Both the position numbers and the translations under genes were made by a program. Below the pieces are notes generated by a model. The model was given only the letters and a program-made list of their open reading frames with translations. It ran no database searches and was not told the origin of the DNA. Below, one piece after another: positions 1-7,322 of a stretch of DNA of 11,481 bases (position 1 is its first letter; each line of letters begins with the position of its first letter). Origin of the DNA: Endomicrobium sp. (GTDB taxonomy: Bacteria > Elusimicrobiota > Endomicrobiia > Endomicrobiales > Endomicrobiaceae); contig JAISRA010000119.1 of NCBI GenBank assembly GCA_031273885.1, positions 1 through 11,481 on the forward strand, in the 5' to 3' direction.

Positions 1-572
1 CACGTGTCTTTATTATATGGGTCAAGCCATGCTATATTTTTCCTGTCTGTCCAAATAGTGCCGTCTGGATTTTTTACTGCAAGTGCGGTTTTTTTTCTAC
101 TCATTGCGTTATCTCTAAAAACGACAATTCTTGCTATAGTATAAATACCTCTTTCTTTTAATTTTGAAATGTAGTCTTTTATATCTGGGATTGCCGGTAC
201 GTAAACACCGTTTTCATCTACAATTTTTATTCCGTCGATGTAAACTTGACCTTCATATTCCTTTATGTCTATTACAGCTGTGTTTAATTCTGTATTCTCA
301 AACAAATCCATTACAATTTTTCTGTATTTTTCAGAACCACTTACCCACGCGGAAAGATGAATTCCCCTTATATAGCGCCTTATTATTCTTTTTTCGGACT
401 TTATATCGGTTAGAACTGTTGCGGTAGTTGTATCTTCAACGTCTTGCTCTACTAGAGGCTGCTCCAGTACCACATATTTAGAATTTGCAACAGAATTTGC
501 GCGTTCTGTAATAACGAAAAACAATAAAAAAATTGACAGTAAAGCAAAAAGGCTATAATTTTTTATTTTCAT
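1..572 (-). CDS. Secreted DUF4015-type putative glycoside hydrolase (3' end beyond window)
   Basis: The leftward open frame starts at the ATG at 572-570 and runs off the left edge, giving 190 codons without a stop. Residues 1-26 form a signal peptide or membrane anchor: basic MKIKN, a hydrophobic core near 8-22, then polar TERANS. A short linker leads at about residue 69 into RGIHLSAW, ELNTAVIDIKEYEGQVY (95-111), KERGIYTIARIVVFRD (139-154) and GTIWTDRKNIAWLDPY (171-186). This order matches the start of the DUF4015 family, a TIM-barrel domain related to glycoside hydrolases and found in envelope proteins. The substrate is unknown and activity is inferred from the family only. The rest of the barrel lies outside the window, so intactness cannot be judged. 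Shine-Dalgarno is weak: the nearest purine run (AGGAA) is about 20 bases upstream. It lies downstream of the M23 peptidase gene on the same strand, but a 353-base gap makes one transcript doubtful. Confidence 0.8.
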   Translation of the reverse strand, partial: MKIKNYSLFALLSIFLLFFVITERANSVANSKYVVLEQPLVEQDVEDTTTATVLTDIKSEKRIIRRYIRGIHLSAWVSGSEKYRKIVMDLFENTELNTAVIDIKEYEGQVYIDGIKIVDENGVYVPAIPDIKDYISKLKERGIYTIARIVVFRDNAMSRKKTALAVKNPDGTIWTDRKNIAWLDPYNKDT

Positions 573-587
573 AGGTCTAGGCCAATT

Positions 588-599
588 GTTCCTGAAATT
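588..599. repeat. 12-base direct repeat, copy 1 (GTTCCTGAAATT)
   Basis: An exact copy occurs at 818-829, 230 bases away, in the same non-coding stretch. This copy lies just upstream of the start of the leftward DUF4015 gene. No function is known; it may be a trace of a small duplication. Confidence 0.5.
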
Positions 600-616
600 A
601 ATAATTTTTGTCAGTA

Positions 617-625
617 ATAATACCA
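617..625 (-). promoter_or_regulatory. Candidate extended -10 promoter for the DUF4015 gene
   Basis: Read leftwards the sequence is TGGTATTAT, an extended -10 (TGn plus TATTAT, five of six matches to TATAAT). The -35 position is poor, as is common for extended -10 promoters. Transcription would start near 610 and leave a leader of about 38 bases. In such AT-rich DNA chance matches are frequent. Confidence 0.35.
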
Positions 626-817
626 TAAATTATCGTGAAAATCCATTTGCATCTTACTGTTTTTATTTTTAAGCTCTTTACCTTTTGTCAAAAGACAGAT
701 GTATAGTTTTTTGCAGAGTGATCTTATATTCTAAATACTGTTGATAATAAAGTAGTATTATTATTAAGTTATTTTTGTATGGTTGTACCAATGTAAACTT
801 TATGACTAATATTCTGT

Positions 818-829
818 GTTCCTGAAATT
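818..829. repeat. 12-base direct repeat, copy 2 (GTTCCTGAAATT)
   Basis: Exact match to 588-599. The flanking bases do not continue the match in either direction beyond the repeat. Confidence 0.5.
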
Positions 830-880
830 TCGAAAAACACGTTTCTTTCGTACAGGAGAAAAGATTTTTTCAGTAAAACT

Positions 881-912
881 TTAGATGGCTAATGGTATAT
901 TAAGACATCTAA
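881..912 (-). terminator. Candidate hairpin terminator after the M23 peptidase gene
   Basis: TTAGATG (881-887) pairs with CATCTAA (906-912), and inside it TAAT (890-893) pairs with ATTA (899-902) around a 5-base loop, with small internal bulges. It begins 14 bases past the stop of the leftward M23 gene. The stem is AT-rich and the following T-run on the transcribed strand is short (AGTTTT), so termination would be weak. Confidence 0.35.
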
Positions 913-925
913 GCATTTATTGTTA

Positions 926-2125
926 TTATATAAATTCTGTGATGAAAATTTGTATTCTTTCTTCAAAAATTCTTTTTTCTTCACCGCTCAACGTTCTTGT
1001 AGGTGGTTGTTTCATTTTCAGAAAATTGAAAAATTTTCCGTTAAACTTTATTCTAAAATCCAAGTGTGGTCCCGTGGCAAGCCCTGTCATACCTACATAG
1101 CCTATAACTTGTCCTTGTTTTACTCTAGCACCTTTTTTGATACCTTTACCAAATTTTGACAGATGTCCATAGCATGTCTCATATCCATTTGAGTGTTTTA
1201 TAATTACCAAATTGCCAAAACCACCGCTATAATTTGCTTTTGCCACAATGCCGTTGCCAATAGATGAAACAGGTGTTCCTCTGGCTGCAGCATAGTCTAT
1301 ACCGAGATGAGGTCTTGCATATTTTAATATCGGATGAATTCTGCTTGTCGTAAAACATGAGCTTATTCTTTTAAATTGCAAAGGAGCCTTTAAGAATGTG
1401 CTTTTTACTGATCTTCCTTTTTCATCAAAATAATCACCGCTGGCTCCTTTTTTTGTTTTAAAATAAAACGCGTTGTATGTTCTTAGAGGAGTTTTATATT
1501 GTGCGGCAATAATCCTGAATAGTTTTTTATTTTTATCTATTGTCTGCTTTACTTTATATACAATTTTAAATGTATCGCCTTGTTTTAAATCTGTAAAATC
1601 TATTTGCCAGGCAAATATATCCGTAAAAGAAATAATAATATTCAACGGGATGTTTTTAGATGTCATTGCCGTCCATAAAGAAGACGTGATAGTTCCTTGT
1701 TCCTTATATTCAGCAGTAGTTGTTTGTAATTCTTTTTTTTCTGCTGCTATTACATTATTGGGTGATTTTGTTATTGAATAATATAAAATTCCTTTAGGAT
1801 AGTAACAAAAGTTTGTCCATTTTCCTGTTTGTTTATCATAAAATATTTCGTAACAATCTCCCGGCAAGCATTTGTTAATATCCTTTAGTTTTTTAAGCTC
1901 TTTTATAATTTCATTAATATCTTCTTCAGTAAGTCTTGCGTTATTTAGTGCTAGAGTAATAGTGTCACCTTGTTGTATTTCTTTTTTTTCTACAGCAGGC
2001 TCTCTGTTTTTAGTAATCTCTGTACATCTGCTGATTAAAAATTTGTTTACAGTGGCTATGGTGACAACCAAACAAACGACGAACGTGGCGGAATATATAA
2101 AGATTTTTCTTGAGAAAAGTTTCAT
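926..2125 (-). CDS. Membrane-anchored M23 (LytM/Csd3-like) peptidoglycan endopeptidase
   Basis: The 399-residue protein probably hydrolyses peptide cross-links in peptidoglycan outside the cytoplasmic membrane. One N-terminal membrane segment (about residues 7-29) anchors it. The middle section includes WQIDFTDLKQGDTFKIVYK (173-191), typical of the domain that precedes the catalytic domain in Csd3/MepM-type proteins. The LytM domain follows: HLGID with zinc ligands H273 and D277, YGHLS with H321, and GPHLDF, where the family's HxH motif reads H354-L-D356. The second His of HxH is normally a zinc ligand, so Asp here is a variation; Asp can bind zinc and I believe HxD occurs in other members, but I could not check. 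An upstream TTG at 2164 is in frame, but it lies inside the -35 element and lacks a ribosome site; the ATG at 2125-2123 fits the promoter and the membrane segment better. Confidence 0.88.
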   Translation of the reverse strand: MKLFSRKIFIYSATFVVCLVVTIATVNKFLISRCTEITKNREPAVEKKEIQQGDTITLALNNARLTEEDINEIIKELKKLKDINKCLPGDCYEIFYDKQTGKWTNFCYYPKGILYYSITKSPNNVIAAEKKELQTTTAEYKEQGTITSSLWTAMTSKNIPLNIIISFTDIFAWQIDFTDLKQGDTFKIVYKVKQTIDKNKKLFRIIAAQYKTPLRTYNAFYFKTKKGASGDYFDEKGRSVKSTFLKAPLQFKRISSCFTTSRIHPILKYARPHLGIDYAAARGTPVSSIGNGIVAKANYSGGFGNLVIIKHSNGYETCYGHLSKFGKGIKKGARVKQGQVIGYVGMTGLATGPHLDFRIKFNGKFFNFLKMKQPPTRTLSGEEKRIFEERIQIFITEFI

Positions 2126-2135
2126 AACGTAAGTA

Positions 2136-2164
2136 ATTCTATCAGATTTTATATTTTTTGACAA
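2136..2164 (-). promoter_or_regulatory. Leftward promoter of the M23 peptidase gene (candidate leaderless transcript)
   Basis: Read leftwards: TTGTCA (2164-2159), 17-base spacer, TAGAAT (2141-2136); each hexamer has five of six consensus matches. The -10 ends 10 bases before the ATG at 2125, so transcription would begin about 3-5 bases before the start codon. No Shine-Dalgarno is present, consistent with a leaderless mRNA. The -35 overlaps that of the rightward promoter. Confidence 0.6.
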
Positions 2165-2187
2165 TATAGTAACATTTTTTGTAAAAT
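2158..2187 (+). promoter_or_regulatory. Rightward promoter of the DUF1015-cvpA unit
   Basis: A perfect -35, TTGACA (2158-2163), is followed after 18 bases by TAAAAT (2182-2187), five of six matches. Transcription would start near 2194, giving a leader of about 43 bases with a strong GAGAGGAGGGG ribosome site before the ATG at 2237. Confidence 0.65.
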
Positions 2188-2197
2188 AATGTTTTAC
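2181..2197. promoter_or_regulatory. Palindrome overlapping the rightward -10: possible operator
   Basis: GTAAAA (2181-2186) and TTTTAC (2192-2197) are inverted around TAATG. The element covers the rightward -10 and the expected start point, where a repressor would act. The arms are short and AT-rich, so chance is a real alternative. Confidence 0.3.
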
Positions 2198-2236
2198 GTC
2201 AAGGTTGAAAATACCTGATTTGAGAGAGGAGGGGCT

Positions 2237-3457
2237 ATGGCTAAGATAAAGTCATTTCGGGCAATAAGGTATTCAAAAGAAATAATTACAAATTTTATAT
2301 GTCCTCCTTACGATGTTATAAATTCTGAAGAAAAAGTAAATCTTCAAAAACTTTCGCAGTCTAATATAGTAAATGTTGAACTGCCAGATTCTAGAGACAA
2401 TAAAAACAAATATCAAAATGCTGCTGAATTATTTCAGTTATGGCAGGATGAGGGGATTCTTAAACGTGATGAAATGCATGCTTTATATTTCTATGAGCAG
2501 ATTTTTGAAGATCACGGAATTAAAATGACTAGAAGAGGGTTTTTTGCTTCTTTAAAGTTGGAGGATCCGCATTCAGATAGAGCTTCTATAAAATCCCATG
2601 AAAGGACACTTGTAAAACCTAGAGTCGACAGATTAAGTCTTTTAAAATCGACAAAGGCAAATATCAGCCCTATTTTTGGTTTATTTGATGATGAAGATTA
2701 TACGGTTGTTGATACATGTAAGAAAATAGTAAGAAGAACTCCTTCAGCTATTGCAAAAGATAAAGAGGGTATTTTTCATAAACTGTGGGTTGTTGCCGAT
2801 GAGGCTATAAGCAAGACATTAGAAAAATATTTGGCAGACAAAAAAATATTTATAGCAGATGGACATCATAGGTATGAAGCTGCATGGAATTATTTGCAAG
2901 AAAAGAAAGAAAAAGATAAAACTTATTCTGTGGATAAAGAGTATAATTATGTCTTAGCCTATTTGTGTCCCATGGAGGATCCAGGGATTTCAATTTGGCC
3001 TATGCACAGAATTATTGAAGAACCTAAGGATCTAGAGTCAAATATTGAAAAATATTTTGATGTGCATTTGGCAAAAGATTTTCAAAGATTCTCTAAAAAA
3101 GAAGTCCAACCGCTTATGATTTTCAAAAATAGTAAATTTAGAGTTTTAACAATAAAGAAAGATACCCTACTAAAAAAATTTATGCCTGATAAAGGTAAAG
3201 CATACAGAAATTTGGCAGTAAGTGTATTGCATCATATACTTATACCCAATATTAATGCTTCTGAACTTACTTATGTTAAAGATGATAAAGAGGCGGTGTT
3301 GCTTGCACGTAAAACAGGAAGAATTGCAATTATAGTTCCTGCTATGCCGGTGGAGTCCCTAAAAACTATAAGTTTAAATAATGAAATGATGCCTCAAAAA
3401 TCAGCATACTTCTATCCGAAACTTGCCACTGGAATTGTAATTGCTAGTATACGATAG
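2237..3457 (+). CDS. DUF1015 family protein
   Basis: The 406-residue protein is recognised as DUF1015 from several blocks: the start KIKSFRAIRYSKE with ICPPYDVI (21-28), TRRGFFASLKLED (98-110), SHERTLVKPRVDRLSLLK (120-137) and the hallmark FIADGHHRYEAAWNYL (205-220). The length fits the family, whose members are usually about 400 residues. No signal peptide or membrane segment is seen, so it should be cytoplasmic. The biochemical role is not known to me; the conserved DGHHRY block suggests an active or ligand site, which is inference. The start is well fixed by a strong purine-rich ribosome site (GAGAGGAGGGG) just upstream. The cvpA-like gene follows after 27 bases without a terminator between them, so the two probably share a transcript. 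Confidence 0.88.
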   Translation: MAKIKSFRAIRYSKEIITNFICPPYDVINSEEKVNLQKLSQSNIVNVELPDSRDNKNKYQNAAELFQLWQDEGILKRDEMHALYFYEQIFEDHGIKMTRRGFFASLKLEDPHSDRASIKSHERTLVKPRVDRLSLLKSTKANISPIFGLFDDEDYTVVDTCKKIVRRTPSAIAKDKEGIFHKLWVVADEAISKTLEKYLADKKIFIADGHHRYEAAWNYLQEKKEKDKTYSVDKEYNYVLAYLCPMEDPGISIWPMHRIIEEPKDLESNIEKYFDVHLAKDFQRFSKKEVQPLMIFKNSKFRVLTIKKDTLLKKFMPDKGKAYRNLAVSVLHHILIPNINASELTYVKDDKEAVLLARKTGRIAIIVPAMPVESLKTISLNNEMMPQKSAYFYPKLATGIVIASIR

Positions 3458-3484
3458 GGTTTTATAAAAGGGTTAGGTACAGAT

Positions 3485-3946
3485 TTGGCAATCGATATCT
3501 TTTTAGTAATCAGTTTAATTTTAGTAGCTAGACTTGGCTGGTCTGCCGGTCTTGTAAGAATTTTTTTTACTGTTTTGTCAGGGTTTATGGCTATTTTTGT
3601 TGCGACTAAATATTCGCATCAAGAAGTCATGAATTTTTGTTTTATATTTGCAATAACTGCAATACTTATAATTATGCTCGGTAGCTTTACGTTAAAATTA
3701 ATTGGTTTTTTCTATTTAAAGACTTTAGATAGAATTGGTGGAGTAGTATTGAGTATGTCTGTGTGGCTTTTAGTATCTATTAATGTGGTGATTCCTACAG
3801 TAATTCATGACATCGTATGTGTGTCGAACAAACCGACATCTGTAGTTTATGTTGCTGTTTCTAAAATAATACAACGAAACATTCCGATGTTTCAGAATTA
3901 TATTCTGCAGTTTATTGAAAATAAAATAGTGCTAAGGCAAAAGTAG
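3485..3946 (+). CDS. cvpA: CvpA family inner-membrane protein
   Basis: A 153-residue, very hydrophobic protein with about four membrane segments (near residues 3-20, 25-45, 48-72 and 85-108) and a short polar tail. The start, AIDIFLVISLILVARLGWSAG, and the pattern of Gly-rich helices match the CvpA (colicin V production) family. These are small inner-membrane proteins linked in other bacteria to colicin secretion and envelope stress tolerance, with no settled molecular role. The start codon is TTG at 3485; no ATG is in frame until well inside the second segment, and GGGTTAGGT lies at a suitable distance upstream. Its last codons form the left arm of the terminator at 3932-3967, so the gene ends the DUF1015 transcript. 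Family assignment rests on topology and the N-terminal pattern and is less certain than the neighbours. Confidence 0.68.
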   Translation: MAIDIFLVISLILVARLGWSAGLVRIFFTVLSGFMAIFVATKYSHQEVMNFCFIFAITAILIIMLGSFTLKLIGFFYLKTLDRIGGVVLSMSVWLLVSINVVIPTVIHDIVCVSNKPTSVVYVAVSKIIQRNIPMFQNYILQFIENKIVLRQK

Positions 3947-3967
3947 AATTCTTTTGCTTAAGTTTTT
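3932..3967 (+). terminator. Intrinsic terminator of the DUF1015-cvpA unit
   Basis: GCAAAAG (3937-3943) pairs with CTTTTGC (3951-3957) around a 7-base loop. The stem extends outward through G-T and A-T pairs, one A-A mismatch, then T-A and C-G, and is followed directly by TTTTT (3963-3967). The cvpA stop codon TAG sits in the loop, so the hairpin can form only as the last ribosome leaves. Confidence 0.75.
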
Positions 3968-4007
3968 CATACTAGTCTTGATGTGGGGATAATTGTAAGT
4001 ATGATCC

Positions 4008-4012
4008 GGAGG
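4008..4012 (+). promoter_or_regulatory. Ribosome binding site deciding the hisG start
   Basis: GGAGG lies 1 base before the ATG at 4014 and 4 bases before the ATG at 4017. The second ATG has the more workable spacing, so translation probably starts at 4017. Confidence 0.55.
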
Positions 4013-4016
4013 TATG

Positions 4017-4889
4017 ATGGAGAAATTAAAATTAGGGTTTCCAAAAGGTAGTCTTCAGGATTCAACAGTTGAATTGTTCAAAAAAGCAGGAATAAGAATA
4101 AACATATCTTCCAGATCTTATTATCCGGTCTCAGATGATGATGAATTAGAAATGATGCTTGTTCGTTCACAAGAAATGGCGAAATATGTTCAAGATGGTT
4201 TTTTTGACGCTGGACTTACAGGTTATGATTGGATTTGTGAAAGCGATGCGAGGATTGAAGAAGTATGTGAATTAAGTTATGCGAAATCTGGATTTAGGCC
4301 TGTAAGATGGGTTTTGGCCGTTCCAGAATATTCAGAAATTAAGTCGATAAAAGATTTGCATGGCAAACGCATTGCGACAGAACTTTTAAATTACACAAAA
4401 AAATATTTTGCTAAAAATAAAGTTGAAGCTAAAATTGAGTTTTCGTGGGGGGCAACAGAGGCGAAAGCAGGCAAACTTGTTGATGCAATAGTTGAACTTA
4501 CTGAAACAGGATCGTCTTTAAAAGCGAATAAATTAAGAATAGTCGAAGAAATGCTTACTTCAACTACTAGATTTATTACAAATGCTAAGGCATTAGGGGA
4601 TAATTGGAAGAGAGAAAAAATTGAAAGTTTAGCAATGCTTTTAAAAGGAGCTTTAGCTGCTGAGAACATGGTGGGATTAAAAATGAATGTTCCCCTTGAA
4701 TGCTTGGATAAAATTATGTCTCTTCTTCCGGCTCTCAAAAAACCTACTGTATCGCAATTAGCCGACAAAAGTTGGATTGCATTAGAGGCTATTTTAGAGG
4801 AAAAAACGGTTAAAAAAATAATTCCTGCGCTCAAGAGATTAGGAGCTATGGGTATCATTGAGTATCCGTTGAATAAGATAATTTACTAA
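4017..4889 (+). CDS. hisG: ATP phosphoribosyltransferase, long form
   Basis: The enzyme joins ATP and PRPP to form phosphoribosyl-ATP, the first and feedback-controlled step of histidine synthesis in the cytoplasm. Counting from the first of two tandem ATGs (4014), it shows [11 protein letters not shown] (7-17), [10 protein letters not shown] (65-74), the PRPP-binding block [14 protein letters not shown] (161-174) and the C-terminal regulatory ACT-like domain ending [14 protein letters not shown] (277-290). At about 290 residues it is the long, histidine-inhibited form that does not need HisZ. I chose the ATG at 4017 because GGAGG at 4008-4012 is too close to 4014; this removes one residue. 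A terminator lies just upstream, so hisG has its own promoter or depends on read-through; a TTGATG/TATGAT pair at 3978-4005 would start transcription inside the ribosome site and is not convincing. No other his gene is present, so the pathway genes are scattered here. Confidence 0.95.
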   Translation: MEKLKLGFPKGSLQDSTVELFKKAGIRINISSRSYYPVSDDDELEMMLVRSQEMAKYVQDGFFDAGLTGYDWICESDARIEEVCELSYAKSGFRPVRWVLAVPEYSEIKSIKDLHGKRIATELLNYTKKYFAKNKVEAKIEFSWGATEAKAGKLVDAIVELTETGSSLKANKLRIVEEMLTSTTRFITNAKALGDNWKREKIESLAMLLKGALAAENMVGLKMNVPLECLDKIMSLLPALKKPTVSQLADKSWIALEAILEEKTVKKIIPALKRLGAMGIIEYPLNKIIY

Positions 4890-4917
4890 ACCACAGAGTT
4901 TCTTTTACTTTATTTCT

Positions 4918-4923
4918 TATAAT
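4918..4923 (+). promoter_or_regulatory. Candidate -10 element of gltX
   Basis: A perfect TATAAT lies 21 bases before the first possible gltX ATG. No good -35 is found 16-18 bases upstream. It implies a leader of about 15 bases to the ATG at 4945 or 36 bases to the ATG at 4966. Confidence 0.35.
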
Positions 4924-4944
4924 AGTGAATGACAAAGTTATAGT

Positions 4945-6447
4945 ATGTTAGAAATGAAAAAACAAATGAGCAATATAAGAGTAAGATTTGCACCATCTCC
5001 GACCGGTGATTTACATATCGGTGGAATCCGGACGGCTTTATTTAATTGGCTTTTTGCCAGAAATAAAAATGGAAAATTTATTTTAAGAATTGAAGATACC
5101 GACGAAGTTCGTTCTACTGAAAAATCGCTAAAGGTTATTTTAGAGGCTATGAAATGGCTTAAGCTTAATTGGGATGAAGGTCCTGAAAAAGAGAATTCAA
5201 AATATTCTCCTTACTATCAGATGAAACGTAAAGAGCAAGGAATATATCGTAAATATGCTGATGAGCTTATAAGCAGAGGTTTGGCGTATTCTTGTTATTG
5301 CACTTCAGAGGAAGTTGATGAGATGAGAAAAAAAGCACAAGCTAATAAATTACCTCCGAAATACGATAACAGGTGCAGGAATCTTACACCTGAGCAGCGC
5401 AGACAGAAAGAAACAGATGGGAAGAATGCTGTTGTAAGATTTAAAATGTCTGGCACAGGAACTATAGTTTTAAACGATTTAGTAAGAGGAAGAATTGAAT
5501 TTAACAATTCTTTACTTGATGATTTTGTTATCATAAAAACAGGTAATGTGCCTACGTATAATTTTGCATGTGTGATTGATGATCACCTTATGGAGATGAC
5601 TCATGTTTTAAGAGGTGACGATCATCTTTCTAACACGCCACGACAAATGCATATTTACAATGCTTTAGGTTGGGAAATGCCTCAATTTGCGCATATGGCT
5701 ATGATTTTAGGTTCCGACGGCACGAGACTTTCAAAGAGACACGGACATATGTCTGTTTTGGAATATAGAAAGGAAGGATATTTAAATGAAGCATTGATTA
5801 ATTATCTTGCATTACTTGGATGGTCGACAGAAGATAGTCAGCAAATTTTTACAATAGAAGAGCTGGTACAGAAATTTTCTACAGAAAAATGTGGTGTTAG
5901 TCCGTCAGCTTTTGATCATGCAAAACTGTTATGGCTTAATGGCGAAAAAATTCGTTCTAAGACTTCGGGACAAATATATGAGTTGTTTGTTGATTGGGTA
6001 AAATATACAAGCAATGAAAAATTAATAGAAAATTGGGATATCGAACTATTAAAAAAAATTATAGTTTTAGAGCGTGATAAAATAAAACTTTTGAAAGATA
6101 TTCCATCGCTTGTGGATTTCTTTTTTACAAAAGACATAGAATATAAAGAAGAAGCGGTAGTGAAGACGTTTCTTTCAGATGGATCAAGAGAGAATGCTAA
6201 ACTTGTTTTAACTGAGAGCGCTGTAAGACTTCAGAATCAACATGATTTTTCTTCTAAAGCCCTTGAACATTATGCAAGAAAATTAGCAACAGAGAAAGCT
6301 ATTAGAACAGGACAGGTTTTTCATCCTATTAGAGTTGCAATTTCTGGAAGAACACAAGGCCCAAGTTTATTTCACATGATGGAGTTGATGGGCAAGGATG
6401 AAGTTGTTAGAAGGATAAATACAGCGATAAGTAAATTTTTTAAATAA
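4945..6447 (+). CDS. gltX: Glutamyl-tRNA synthetase
   Basis: A class I aminoacyl-tRNA synthetase that charges tRNA-Glu with glutamate using ATP in the cytoplasm. [20 protein letters not shown] (14-33) contains the HIGH-type ATP site, and [12 protein letters not shown] (259-270) contains the KMSKS-type loop, here LSKRH. C117, C119 and C144 (CYC ... YDNRC) match the zinc site in the acceptor-binding insertion of bacterial GluRS. The anticodon-binding helical domain fills the C-terminal part, ending with the conserved region around [20 protein letters not shown]. The length, up to 500 residues, is normal. The start is uncertain: in-frame ATGs lie at 4945, 4954 and 4966, none with a clear Shine-Dalgarno; the last gives [14 protein letters not shown], the usual family beginning. 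Whether it also charges tRNA-Gln cannot be read from the sequence. A hairpin at 6467-6493 may end the transcript. Confidence 0.96.
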   Translation: MLEMKKQMSNIRVRFAPSPTGDLHIGGIRTALFNWLFARNKNGKFILRIEDTDEVRSTEKSLKVILEAMKWLKLNWDEGPEKENSKYSPYYQMKRKEQGIYRKYADELISRGLAYSCYCTSEEVDEMRKKAQANKLPPKYDNRCRNLTPEQRRQKETDGKNAVVRFKMSGTGTIVLNDLVRGRIEFNNSLLDDFVIIKTGNVPTYNFACVIDDHLMEMTHVLRGDDHLSNTPRQMHIYNALGWEMPQFAHMAMILGSDGTRLSKRHGHMSVLEYRKEGYLNEALINYLALLGWSTEDSQQIFTIEELVQKFSTEKCGVSPSAFDHAKLLWLNGEKIRSKTSGQIYELFVDWVKYTSNEKLIENWDIELLKKIIVLERDKIKLLKDIPSLVDFFFTKDIEYKEEAVVKTFLSDGSRENAKLVLTESAVRLQNQHDFSSKALEHYARKLATEKAIRTGQVFHPIRVAISGRTQGPSLFHMMELMGKDEVVRRINTAISKFFK

Positions 6448-6466
6448 TGTGGTGTTGCCGTATGCA

Positions 6467-6493
6467 AAAACTTCGTTAATTTGTAACAGTTTT
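6467..6493 (+). terminator. Candidate terminator after gltX
   Basis: AAAACT (6467-6472) pairs with AGTTTT (6488-6493), and GTTA (6475-6478) with TAAC (6484-6487) around a 5-base loop, with one 2-base bulge. It lies 19 bases after the gltX stop. The stem is AT-rich and the T-run is part of the stem, so strength is doubtful. Confidence 0.4.
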
Positions 6494-6544
6494 ACATGAC
6501 AAAAAAATAAGAGTGTGCATACATGAAAAATTTGGGGTAGTAAA

Positions 6545-6865
6545 ATGTCAGAACAAGAAATCTTAGATGTTGATCAATATTTATTTAGTCTTATAACAAT
6601 GTTTGCTTCTTCGGTTTGGTGCCAGCTAGGAAAGATACAGGATCCATTAAGTGGTAAAAAACAAAAAGATTTTAAAAATGCGAGATGGACTATTGATACG
6701 CTTATTATGTTGCGCAATAAAACTAAGGGCAATTTAACAAAAAAAGAAGAAGATATGCTAACTTCAACAATTTATAATTTGCAAATTAGTTACGCTGATG
6801 AAACTTCAAAACCTAAATTAGGGATAGTAGAAAAAATTGAAAATAAAGCTGAAGAGAAAAAATAG
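6545..6865 (+). CDS. DUF1844 family small protein
   Basis: A 106-residue soluble protein of the DUF1844 family. The pattern is clear: hydrophobic DQYLFSLITMFASSVWCQLG (10-29), a variable linker, then the core KNARWTIDTLIMLRNKTKGN followed by LTKKEEDMLTSTIYNLQISY, matching the family signature of an A..ID.L.ml..KTkGNLt..E core and a final L..Y helix. The tail (about 88-106) is Lys/Glu-rich and probably disordered. It has no signal peptide, although the N-terminal helix is hydrophobic. No biochemical role is established that I know of. A GGGG-containing ribosome site lies about 6 bases before the ATG. It is preceded by a 97-base gap with a possible gltX terminator and is followed by a long gene-free region, so it may be transcribed alone. 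Confidence 0.82.
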   Translation: MSEQEILDVDQYLFSLITMFASSVWCQLGKIQDPLSGKKQKDFKNARWTIDTLIMLRNKTKGNLTKKEEDMLTSTIYNLQISYADETSKPKLGIVEKIENKAEEKK

Positions 6866-6896
6866 TAATGTAAATATGTGAAAATATTTGTTATTA

Positions 6897-7028
6897 TTCA
6901 GTGTATTTGTAAAACTTCAATGTAAGATTTTGAACTTGATATTTTGATGTCTCTTTTCTCCATTTTTTGGCAAGATATTGAAAATAATCTCTTTGAAAAC
7001 ATATTTCTGTTTTAAAAAATGAGAATAA
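6897..7028 (-). pseudogene. Possible C-terminal remnant of an unidentified gene
   Basis: Read leftwards, 44 open codons end at a TAA (6896-6894). The middle reads RDYFQYLAKKWRKETSKYQV and ends KFYKYTE: a charged, amphipathic composition that looks more like real protein than the Lys/Ile/Phe/Asn noise typical of AT-rich spacer. The frame is closed upstream by TAA at 7031-7029 and again soon after, and no start codon or ribosome site is present. I do not recognise the family. It could be a decayed gene end or chance. Confidence 0.25.
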
Positions 7029-7105
7029 TTAAAAATTTCTGTTCGTTTTATGTGAAAACTAAAATTGTCTCTATAAAATATCCATAGGGTAGTATGTTTT
7101 TGTTA

Positions 7106-7135
7106 AACGATATATTTATTATATAACGATATATT
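7106..7135. repeat. Direct repeat AACGATATATT, two copies 19 bases apart
   Basis: Exact 11-base copies at 7106-7116 and 7125-7135, separated by 8 bases. The repeat period of 19 is close to two helical turns, the arrangement of some protein-binding sites, but low complexity makes chance plausible. Confidence 0.45.
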
Positions 7136-7322
7136 ATATATGGTGTAGAGCTCTAGGTTGCTTTTAATTTTCATTAACAAATATAAGTGCTTATATAAAT
7201 GCTTAATAAAAATATAGTTCTTTTGTTATTAATCTAAAGTGAGATTGTGAGTTTGTCGGTTTAGTCATCCTGTTGAAATTTTTTAAATAATAAATTATCT
7301 CCTTAAAAAAACTTCTTGATTG

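Larger units (their letters stand above)
573..925. other. 353-base intergenic region between two leftward genes
   Basis: There is no intact gene here. For leftward transcripts it holds a hairpin near the end of the M23 gene (881-912) and a possible extended -10 promoter for the glycoside-hydrolase-like gene (617-625). It also carries a 12-base direct repeat (588-599 and 818-829). Short rightward open frames in this stretch overlap the M23 gene antisense and look spurious. Confidence 0.6.

Noticed and set aside
164..427. 87-codon rightward open frame
   Set aside because: Antisense to the clearly recognisable DUF4015 domain.
885..1159. Two rightward open frames of 71 and 79 codons
   Set aside because: They lie mostly antisense to the M23 gene, are rich in Phe/Leu/Ser as expected for the reverse of an AT-rich gene, and match no family pattern.
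3978..4005. TTGATG-16-TATGAT as the hisG promoter
   Set aside because: Transcription would start near 4012 and cut off the GGAGG ribosome site that hisG appears to use.
4391..4858. 155-codon leftward open frame
   Set aside because: Antisense to the conserved C-terminal half of hisG, with no ribosome site or family pattern.
6460..6522. 7-base inverted pair GTATGCA/TGCATAC around the gltX terminator
   Set aside because: Arms are short and 49 bases apart, with no extension; chance is likely.
6872..6889. AAATAT/ATATTT hairpin after the DUF1844 gene as a terminator
   Set aside because: Pure A-T stem of six pairs without a T-run; too weak to call.
7081..7108. XerCD dif-like site (TTTTGTTAAAC resembles the XerD arm)
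   Set aside because: Nine of eleven bases match the E. coli XerD arm, but the 11 bases at the XerC position do not resemble a XerC arm at all.
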